Shown here one piece after another: positions 1-5,053 of a stretch of 5,053 bases of DNA. Both the position numbers and the translations under genes were made by a program. Below the pieces are notes generated by a model that was not told the origin of the DNA, made no database searches, and saw only the letters and a program-made list of their open reading frames with translations. Origin of the DNA: an uncultured Paracoccaceae bacterium (GTDB taxonomy: Bacteria; Pseudomonadota; Alphaproteobacteria; Rhodobacterales; Rhodobacteraceae); NCBI GenBank assembly GCA_937132145.1, contig CAKZNY010000011.1:1-5053 (forward strand), read 5' to 3'. Numbering within the stretch: position 1 is the first letter of the stretch; each line of letters opens with the position of its first letter.

Positions 1-315
1 ACTCCAGACCTCGCGGCCATCCTGCCCCGTATAATTGCGTTCAGTGTGGCACATGTCGCCTGCTGCAATGCGTGCCCATTCACGTTTATCTGCTAATATA
101 TGTCTGGAGCCACGACAACAAAGCGCAAAATAGTCTTGTTTCAAGATTTCGCTCTTTTCATAGGCAAACATCCGCAGCGCGTTCGGATTCGCATCAACGA
201 TCACACCTGCCCCGTCAAACCAGACCAATGACTGCGACGCATCCAGCGCATCCATCAACCCGCGCCGCTCGTGTCCTTTATATTCTGCGGAAATATCCCT
301 GCCAACCATCCCCAT
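1..315 (-). CDS. PAS-domain sensor protein, N-terminal fragment (runs off the left edge)
   Basis: Reading the minus strand from the ATG at 315 gives 105 uninterrupted codons to the window edge, so only the N-terminus is present. Residues about 25-105 look like a PAS fold: a core SLVWFDGAGVIVDANPNALR (residues 29-48), then MFAYEKSEIL, and further on ERNYTGQDGREVW (92-104), which resembles the RDGREVW-type strand of PAS domains in chemotaxis receptors and sensor kinases. There is no signal peptide or membrane segment in the visible part, so this domain is probably cytoplasmic. The start at 315 is favoured over the ATG at 309 because AAGGAGG lies 9 nt upstream of it. The output domain (methyl-accepting, histidine kinase, GGDEF or other) is outside the window; the chemotaxis type is a guess from the PAS flavour. 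The gene lies downstream of the SDHAF4-like gene on the same strand, 57 bp away. Confidence 0.8.
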   Translation of the reverse strand, partial: MGMVGRDISAEYKGHERRGLMDALDASQSLVWFDGAGVIVDANPNALRMFAYEKSEILKQDYFALCCRGSRHILADKREWARIAAGDMCHTERNYTGQDGREVWS

Positions 316-324
316 CTATCAAAT

Positions 325-331
325 CCTCCTT
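325..331 (-). promoter_or_regulatory. Strong Shine-Dalgarno sequence of the PAS-protein gene
   Basis: The minus strand reads AAGGAGG here, a near-perfect anti-16S match, 9 nt before the ATG at 315 and 15 nt before the alternative ATG at 309. The spacing decides the start codon in favour of 315. It is the strongest ribosome binding site seen in the window and supports the reality of this edge-truncated gene. Confidence 0.75.
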
Positions 332-371
332 GGTGATTCGAACAGGATGGCAGCAATTCCCTAATAAAAAG

Positions 372-560
372 TTAGAAGTCGCTGGCGATGCCCTTTTTCT
401 CCCAATCACCAAAGCGAACCGGTTCCGGCCCGTCGCGACCACCCAGTTCTTGGGGTAAATCAACGGGTTTGGCGGCAGCGCGACGCTCGGACGCTTCTTT
501 TAGGGCTCTTTTCGCGGCTTGGGCGATACGCGCCTCTTTCTCTGTGTGCTTGTCTGTCAT
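372..560 (-). CDS. SDHAF4-like succinate dehydrogenase assembly factor (DUF1674 family)
   Basis: This complete 62-residue protein is basic and Ala/Lys/Arg-rich over residues 1-35, probably a flexible or helical leader. It ends with the family signature: GGRDGPEP at 40-47, then RFGDWEKKG at 49-57 and a terminal DF at 61-62. This matches the conserved C-terminus of SDHAF4/Sdh8 proteins (DUF1674), whose mitochondrial members bind the flavinylated SdhA subunit and help its assembly into complex II; the bacterial role is inferred from them. The length is typical of bacterial members. An in-frame TAA lies four codons upstream, so the ATG at 560 is the most upstream possible start. No clear Shine-Dalgarno precedes it, so a weak or leaderless start is possible. 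The gene is divergent from rsmB, and no sdh genes lie nearby. Confidence 0.88.
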   Translation of the reverse strand: MTDKHTEKEARIAQAAKRALKEASERRAAAKPVDLPQELGGRDGPEPVRFGDWEKKGIASDF

Positions 561-630
561 ATACGCTGTTTAACCAGTCCAGATATCCGACCGCAAGGAA
601 AACCGAAATGTATACCCAATTGGCCCGTTC
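561..630. promoter_or_regulatory. Divergent intergenic region between the SDHAF4-like gene and rsmB
   Basis: These 70 bp separate two divergently oriented genes, so promoters for both directions should lie here or just inside the flanking genes; that is inference from layout. I could not pick out a convincing -35/-10 pair on either strand. The right half holds the AAGGAA ribosome binding site and the short leader frame described separately. Confidence 0.4.
595..600 (+). promoter_or_regulatory. Shine-Dalgarno sequence of the leader frame before rsmB
   Basis: AAGGAA lies 7 nt before the ATG at 608, an ideal distance. It is 30 nt from the rsmB ATG at 631 and so too far to serve that start directly. 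No other purine-rich site occurs between 601 and 630, which makes this the only plausible ribosome entry point for the rsmB message. Confidence 0.55.
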
Positions 631-634
631 ATGA
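608..634 (+). CDS. Possible 8-codon leader peptide overlapping the rsmB start
   Basis: The frame ATG TAT ACC CAA TTG GCC CGT TCA TGA encodes MYTQLARS. It has a well-placed AAGGAA 7 nt upstream. Its TGA shares four bases with the rsmB start codon (ATGA at 631-634), the classic layout for termination-reinitiation coupling. It is 23 nt out of phase with rsmB, so it cannot be a simple N-terminal extension. Short frames arise by chance, so the peptide itself may have no function; its translation could simply deliver ribosomes to rsmB. An alternative is an indel that split off a real N-terminus, but rsmB already has a normal-looking start. Confidence 0.35.
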   Translation: MYTQLARS

Positions 635-1929
635 GCGCCCCCGGCATGCCCGCCCGCATCGCTGCCGCACAACTTTTGCATGGCGTCCTGCACGACGGAA
701 CAATGATATCCGAATTAATCGACGCTAAAGACGGCCCCTTGAAAGATCTACCGCCAAGTGCGCGAGCGCGGGCCCAATCTTTGGCGTTGTCTACGCTGCG
801 CCACCTAGCGCCGCTCGATATCGTTCTGGACCAGTTCCTGAACAAATCGCCGCCACTGAAGGTTCGCAACGCCCTGCGTCTGGCCGCCAACGAGATGCTG
901 GTGGACGGTATCGCCCCCCACGCCGCTGTTGATGCCGCCGTTCGTCTGGTGCGTGAAAGCCGCAAGTTGCAGCATTTGTCAGGCCTAACCAACGCCGTTG
1001 CGCGGCGCGTGGCTGAACACGGGCCAGAGATTTGGGCCGATATGGACCCCCAAGAACTGCCCGCTTGGCTGGGTAAACCCGTTGAACGCGCTTACGGCGA
1101 GGAGGCTTTGCTGGGGATCGAGGCCGCCCACGCCAAAGGTGCTCCGCTGGATTTGACCCTTCGCAAACCGGCAGACGCGGAAAAGCTGGCCGAGGAACTG
1201 GGTGCTGAAATCTTGCCAACCGGCAGCCTGCGCCTGCAAAATCCGGGGCAGGTTTCAACGATGCCCGGGTACGATGACGGCCTCTGGTGGGTGCAAGACG
1301 CGGCCGCCGCAATGCCGGTGCGATTGTTAGGCGATGTTAAAGGCAAACGTGTGCTGGACCTGTGCGCCGCACCCGGTGGCAAAACCATGCAACTGGCGGC
1401 AGCTGGTGCCGAAGTGATCGCCGTTGATATTTCCAAAGACCGCCTCGCGCGGGTAGCGGAAAACCTGAAACGCACAAAGCTAACGGCCAAGATCATTGCG
1501 TCGGACATCGTGCGGTGGGCGCCTGACAAACCTGTCGATATGATCCTGCTGGACGCGCCTTGTTCGGCCACGGGTACCATCCGTCGTCACCCTGATCTAC
1601 CGTTCGGAAAATCAGGTGATCTGAAACCCGTCCTTCGCTTGCAACAAAAGCTTTTATCCCGTGCGTTTGACTGGTTAAAACCGGGTGGTAAACTCGTCTA
1701 TTGCACCTGCTCCCTTCTGCCCTCGGAGGGCGAAGATCAAATCGCCAAGTTCCTGCGAAACCATGACAACGCCAAACAACTGCCCGCCAACACTTACCTA
1801 CCGGACCTTCCGTCTGAGTGGATAAGCGATGACGGTGGCCTGCGCCTGCGCCCTGATTTTTGGGCAGATCGCGGCGGCATGGACGGCTTTTATGCCACGA
1901 TCATCGAGAAAGTGGATTTGACCGAGTGA
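631..1929 (+). CDS. rsmB: 16S rRNA (cytosine-967 C5)-methyltransferase RsmB
   Basis: This SAM-dependent RNA methyltransferase forms m5C at position 967 of 16S rRNA (E. coli numbering) during small-subunit maturation. The protein has 432 residues, the usual size for RsmB. Residues about 5-130 form the helical NusB-like RNA-binding domain; the catalytic RsmB/NOP Rossmann domain follows. Visible motifs are WWVQDAAA before the catalytic fold, the SAM-binding DLCAAPGGKT (243-252), DAPCSATG (308-315) with motif IV Cys311, and YCTCS with motif VI Cys360, the expected nucleophile. Both cysteines of this two-Cys family are intact. The start at 631 gives a normal N-terminus (MSAPGMPARIAA), but it has no ribosome binding site of its own and overlaps a short upstream frame. 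A later ATG at 646 is possible but would trim residues that look native. The heparinase-like gene follows after 55 bp. Confidence 0.95.
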   Translation: MSAPGMPARIAAAQLLHGVLHDGTMISELIDAKDGPLKDLPPSARARAQSLALSTLRHLAPLDIVLDQFLNKSPPLKVRNALRLAANEMLVDGIAPHAAVDAAVRLVRESRKLQHLSGLTNAVARRVAEHGPEIWADMDPQELPAWLGKPVERAYGEEALLGIEAAHAKGAPLDLTLRKPADAEKLAEELGAEILPTGSLRLQNPGQVSTMPGYDDGLWWVQDAAAAMPVRLLGDVKGKRVLDLCAAPGGKTMQLAAAGAEVIAVDISKDRLARVAENLKRTKLTAKIIASDIVRWAPDKPVDMILLDAPCSATGTIRRHPDLPFGKSGDLKPVLRLQQKLLSRAFDWLKPGGKLVYCTCSLLPSEGEDQIAKFLRNHDNAKQLPANTYLPDLPSEWISDDGGLRLRPDFWADRGGMDGFYATIIEKVDLTE

Positions 1930-1984
1930 CAACCCGCCTTAACAAATTGTAGATACCTGAAAGCACATTAAAGAGCCAAAACCC

Positions 1985-3712
1985 ATGTCCAACATTTTCT
2001 GGAAACTCCGCGCCGGCCTTACGCGCCTAGACCGTGCCAATTCGGGCATGTGGAACCGTTTCCGTGCGCGGCGGGCCAAGGCCAAGAACATCCCGACGCA
2101 GTTCGACCATTTCCCCGAGCCTCGCACCATTGGTGCCTTCGAGGTCGGGCAGCAGCTTACACAAGGCCAGTTCTATTTCGCCGGAGATCTGATCGAAGCA
2201 TCGACGAAATCCATCTGGTCAATCACCTCGCCCACACCCGATTTCACTACCGAAATGCATGGTTTTTTGTGGCTGGATGATTTGGCCGCAGTGGGTGACG
2301 CGGAATCCAGACATCTCGCCCAAGCGTGGACTATGGACTGGATCGCACGCTACGGGGCAGGCAAAGGTGTTGGCTGGACACCCGCCATGACCGGCAGTCG
2401 GGTTCTTCGGATTTGCGCCCACGCGCGGTTCCTGTTCCTCGACCTCGAAAAACCCCACGCGCTTAGCGTCCTTCGCTCGCTTTCGCGGCAGTTAAGCTAT
2501 TTGGGCAATACATGGCGTAAAGAACCGGCAGGGCGACCACGCCTCGAAGCTTTGGCAGGGCTGGTATTTGCAGGTGTATCCTTCAAGGGCCGCGAGAAAT
2601 CTCTTAAATTGGCCAACAAAGCCATCGGTACCGAGTGCGCCCGCCATATCGGCGAAAACGGCGACATCCCCACACGCAACCCCGAAGAGTTGATGGAGAT
2701 TTTCACGCTTCTGACATGGGTCTACCGCACACTGGAAGACGCGGATGTGGAACCGGACAAACGTCTGGTCGAAGCATTGGCGCGTATCGCCCCGACCCTG
2801 CGCGGCCTGCGTTTGGGCGACGGCAACCTAACCCGTTTTCACGGTGGCGGTCGCGGACGTGAAGGGCAACTGGATCAAGTCCTGTCCGACAGTCGCATCC
2901 GCAAAAGCCGTATCGGCGAGCTGGCCATGGGATACGACCGCCTTACCGCCGCACGCATCACCCTGATGGTAGATTGCGCCGCCCCGCCAGCGTTGCCGGT
3001 ATCACACCACGCACATGCCAGCACATTGGCGTTCGAGATGTCCTCGGGGCGTCATCCTATCGTCGTCAACTGCGGTGCAGGTCAGAAATTCAGCGCTACT
3101 TGGGAACGCAAATGCCGCGCAACCGTTTCGCACAACACCGTCGCCATCGAAAAAATATCGTCCTCGCGTATCGCCCCCGAGGGGATCGTCAGCCGAACCT
3201 TCGGCGAACGCCTTTTGGACGCCCCCGCGAACGTCACGCGCAGCCGTAAAGCCGACCAGCAAGGCAACTGGCTTGTGGCAACGCACGACGGTTACACCGC
3301 GGACTATGGGCTGATCCACCAGCGGCGCATTTACCTAAGCCCCGATGGTCGCGAGTTTCGGGGTCAAGACAGCCTGAGCGCGAAGTCCGACAAAGACCGC
3401 AAAACGTTCAAAAGTGCGATTTCCGCCGTGCCTATTCTTGGCATAACCTACGCAGCACATTTCCATCTGCATCCTGACATTAAAACAAAACTGTCCGACG
3501 ACCGCAAATCTGTCGCCCTGCAATTACCCAACAAAGAGGTCTGGGTTTTCCGCCACGAAGGTGGTCTGCTGACGCTGGAGCCCTCGGTATTTCTGGATCA
3601 GTGGCGTCATAAACCACGCGCGACAAAACAGATCGTGGTAAGTAGCCGCGTATTGGACTATTCGGACCGCATCACCTGGATTTTCAAGCGGGTTAAAGAC
3701 AAAGAGCTTTAG
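1985..3712 (+). CDS. Heparinase II/III family protein
   Basis: This 575-residue protein has the two-part architecture of heparinase II/III-like polysaccharide lyases: an alpha-helical toroid over about residues 1-310, with [14 protein letters not shown] and [15 protein letters not shown] (His286), and a C-terminal beta-sandwich from about 330. The sandwich carries the family landmarks [18 protein letters not shown] (from 341), SHNT (382-385) and FHLHPD (493-498). Family members cleave uronic-acid-containing polysaccharides by beta-elimination using Tyr/His residues, but no substrate can be assigned here. The N-terminus ([20 protein letters not shown]) is basic without a hydrophobic core, so I see no signal peptide; a cytoplasmic or non-classical location is inferred. 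The start has only a weak AAAGAG 9 nt upstream. It lies between rsmB (55 bp) and purH (26 bp), consistent with co-transcription. Confidence 0.9.
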   Translation: MSNIFWKLRAGLTRLDRANSGMWNRFRARRAKAKNIPTQFDHFPEPRTIGAFEVGQQLTQGQFYFAGDLIEASTKSIWSITSPTPDFTTEMHGFLWLDDLAAVGDAESRHLAQAWTMDWIARYGAGKGVGWTPAMTGSRVLRICAHARFLFLDLEKPHALSVLRSLSRQLSYLGNTWRKEPAGRPRLEALAGLVFAGVSFKGREKSLKLANKAIGTECARHIGENGDIPTRNPEELMEIFTLLTWVYRTLEDADVEPDKRLVEALARIAPTLRGLRLGDGNLTRFHGGGRGREGQLDQVLSDSRIRKSRIGELAMGYDRLTAARITLMVDCAAPPALPVSHHAHASTLAFEMSSGRHPIVVNCGAGQKFSATWERKCRATVSHNTVAIEKISSSRIAPEGIVSRTFGERLLDAPANVTRSRKADQQGNWLVATHDGYTADYGLIHQRRIYLSPDGREFRGQDSLSAKSDKDRKTFKSAISAVPILGITYAAHFHLHPDIKTKLSDDRKSVALQLPNKEVWVFRHEGGLLTLEPSVFLDQWRHKPRATKQIVVSSRVLDYSDRITWIFKRVKDKEL

Positions 3713-3738
3713 CCTCCAAAAAAGTAGGATACCACATC

Positions 3739-5053
3739 ATGTCAACGAACCTCGTGCCCATCCGGCGCGCCCTTCTCTCCGTTTCTGACAAAACGGGTTT
3801 GATCGAACTTGTAAAAGTGCTGGATGCCAAAGGCGTGGCGCTGCTGTCCACTGGCGGCACAGCCAAAGCCATCCGCGATGCGGGGTTTGCAGTAACAGAC
3901 GTATCCGAAATCACAAACTTTCCCGAAATGATGGACGGTCGCGTAAAAACCCTGCACCCAATGGTACACGGTGGCCTGTTGGCATTGCGCGATAACGAAG
4001 ACCACATCGCGGCCATGAAAGAACACGGCATCGGCGCAATCGACCTACTGGTCGTTAATTTGTACCCGTTCGAGGCAACTGTCGCCGCGGGTGCCGACTA
4101 TGACACCTGCGTTGAAAACATCGACATCGGTGGCCCCGCGATGATCCGCGCAGCCGCCAAGAACCACGGGTTCGTGACGGTTGTGGTCGACGTTGAGGAT
4201 TATAAAGACGTCATCTGGGAACTGGAAAACCACGAAGGTGGCGCCACCTGCGCCAAGTTCCGCAAGAAACTGGCACAGATCGCCTATGCTCGCACAGCCG
4301 CATACGACGCGGCCGTTTCCACATGGATGGCTGACGCAATTGGTCGCCCGAACCCGCGCCGTCGTGTAATTTCCGGAACCCTGTCGCAAACATTGCGTTA
4401 TGGTGAAAATCCGCATCAGTCAGCGGCCTTCTATGTAGACGGAACCAACCGCCCGGGCGTGGCCACAGCCACCCAGCACCAGGGCAAAGAGCTGTCCTAC
4501 AACAACATCAACGACACCGACGCCGCCATCGAACTGGTTGCCGAGTTCGACCCCGCTGACGGCCCTGCCTGCGCCATCATCAAACACGCCAACCCTTGCG
4601 GCGTGGCTCGTGGCGCAACAATGATCGAGGCGTATCGAAATGCTTTCAACTGCGATAACGTCTCGCCTTTCGGCGGGATCATCGCGCTGAACCAGACGCT
4701 GGATGCCGAAACTGCCACCGAGATTTCGAAGATTTTCACTGAAGTCGTGATTGCACCACATGTGACAGACGAAGCAATGAGTATTTTTAAAAGAAAGAAA
4801 AACTTGCGTTTGCTCACGACCGGAGGCTTGCCGGATGTTCGGGAGGGCGGGCGCACGTGGCGCCGAGTTACGGGCGGGTATCCGGTGCAAGACCGTGACA
4901 ACGGGTTTGTTTCGGTGGACGATTTGAAAGTGGTTACCAAACGTGCGCCTACAGATGCCGAGTTGGCTGATCTGATGTTTGCATGGCGTGTTGCCAAACA
5001 CGTCAAATCCAACGCCATCGTTTATGTTAAAAACGGCGCCACCGTAGGGATTG
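3739..5053 (+). CDS. purH: Bifunctional AICAR formyltransferase/IMP cyclohydrolase PurH (3' end beyond window)
   Basis: PurH catalyses the last two steps of de novo IMP synthesis: formylation of AICAR with 10-formyl-tetrahydrofolate, then ring closure of FAICAR. The window holds 438 codons of an expected total near 529. The N-terminal MGS-like cyclohydrolase domain (about 1-140) shows LSTGGTA (36-42), [11 protein letters not shown] (64-74), VNLYPF and the [15 protein letters not shown] segment. The formyltransferase part shows LRYGENPHQ (219-227), [15 protein letters not shown] and [10 protein letters not shown], with the catalytic Lys282-His283 pair. The visible part ends after [16 protein letters not shown]. 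The start at 3739 follows AGGA with 9 nt spacing. No frameshift or stop interrupts it. The 26-bp gap to the heparinase-like gene holds no terminator, so it may be read from the same transcript. Confidence 0.97.
   Translation, partial: MSTNLVPIRRALLSVSDKTGLIELVKVLDAKGVALLSTGGTAKAIRDAGFAVTDVSEITNFPEMMDGRVKTLHPMVHGGLLALRDNEDHIAAMKEHGIGAIDLLVVNLYPFEATVAAGADYDTCVENIDIGGPAMIRAAAKNHGFVTVVVDVEDYKDVIWELENHEGGATCAKFRKKLAQIAYARTAAYDAAVSTWMADAIGRPNPRRRVISGTLSQTLRYGENPHQSAAFYVDGTNRPGVATATQHQGKELSYNNINDTDAAIELVAEFDPADGPACAIIKHANPCGVARGATMIEAYRNAFNCDNVSPFGGIIALNQTLDAETATEISKIFTEVVIAPHVTDEAMSIFKRKKNLRLLTTGGLPDVREGGRTWRRVTGGYPVQDRDNGFVSVDDLKVVTKRAPTDAELADLMFAWRVAKHVKSNAIVYVKNGATVGI

Noticed and set aside
316..371. 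Possible terminator or promoter between the SDHAF4-like and PAS genes
   Set aside because: I found no stem-loop of useful length followed by a T-run on the minus strand and no convincing -35/-10 pair; only the SD at 325-331 can be supported.
72..458. 128-codon open frame on the plus strand across the PAS and SDHAF4-like genes
   Set aside because: It lies antisense to two frames with recognisable protein families, its translation is low-complexity His/Arg/Ser/Pro-rich, and no domain is visible.
278..463. 61-codon minus-strand frame bridging the PAS and SDHAF4-like genes
   Set aside because: It overlaps the C-terminal signature of the SDHAF4-like gene and the start of the PAS gene in another frame, and has no recognisable motif. 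The strong SD at 325-331 belongs to the PAS start at 315.
570..992. 140-codon minus-strand frame antisense to the rsmB 5' end
   Set aside because: The translation is Arg/Ser/Ala-rich shadow coding opposite the NusB-like domain; no RBS or family signature.
1092..1580. 162-codon minus-strand frame inside rsmB
   Set aside because: It is antisense to the conserved methyltransferase motifs and is explained by the GC-rich codon structure of rsmB.
1942..1950. Small dyad ACAAATTGT in the rsmB-heparinase gap
   Set aside because: The arms are only 4 bp, the flanks do not pair and no T-run follows, so there is no case for an operator or terminator.
4784..4802. A/T-rich run in purH that might be a programmed frameshift site
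   Set aside because: In the purH frame the codons are ATT TTT AAA AGA AAG AAA, which do not form an in-phase X XXY YYZ heptamer, and the protein continues with the normal RKKNLRLL family sequence.
4420..5018. Two long minus-strand frames (193 and 173 codons) inside purH
   Set aside because: Both are antisense to strongly conserved AICAR formyltransferase sequence, overlap each other in different frames, and show no domain.

Overview
The window looks like a chromosomal segment of an alphaproteobacterium, most probably a marine Rhodobacterales (Roseobacter-type) organism. The evidence is a moderately GC-rich, GCC/CGC-heavy codon use, an SDHAF4-type (DUF1674) mini-protein with the usual alphaproteobacterial/mitochondrial C-terminal signature, and the order rsmB, cytoplasmic-looking heparinase II/III protein, purH, which I recall from that group but could not check. 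No mobile element, CRISPR array, tRNA/rRNA or integration scar is visible.

Left part (1-560, minus strand): two genes point leftwards. The first is a 5'-terminal fragment (105 codons, running off the left edge) of a PAS-domain sensor protein with a strong Shine-Dalgarno sequence. Upstream of it is a complete 62-residue SDHAF4-like succinate dehydrogenase assembly factor. A 57-bp gap separates them.

Middle and right (608-5053, plus strand): a divergent intergenic region of about 70 bp leads into three co-directional genes with short gaps (55 and 26 bp) and no obvious terminator: rsmB (16S rRNA m5C967 methyltransferase), a heparinase II/III family protein, and purH (bifunctional AICAR formyltransferase/IMP cyclohydrolase; the last roughly 90 residues lie beyond the window). 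They could be one transcription unit combining rRNA modification, a putative polysaccharide-lyase-like protein of unknown substrate, and the last two steps of IMP synthesis.

The most interesting detail is at the rsmB start. The only good ribosome binding site there serves an 8-codon open frame (608-634) whose stop codon overlaps the rsmB ATG as ATGA, an arrangement that suggests translational coupling. The second point of interest is the heparinase-like protein, which has no signal peptide and sits between two housekeeping genes. I do not see an unmistakably new system; most of the window is housekeeping DNA.
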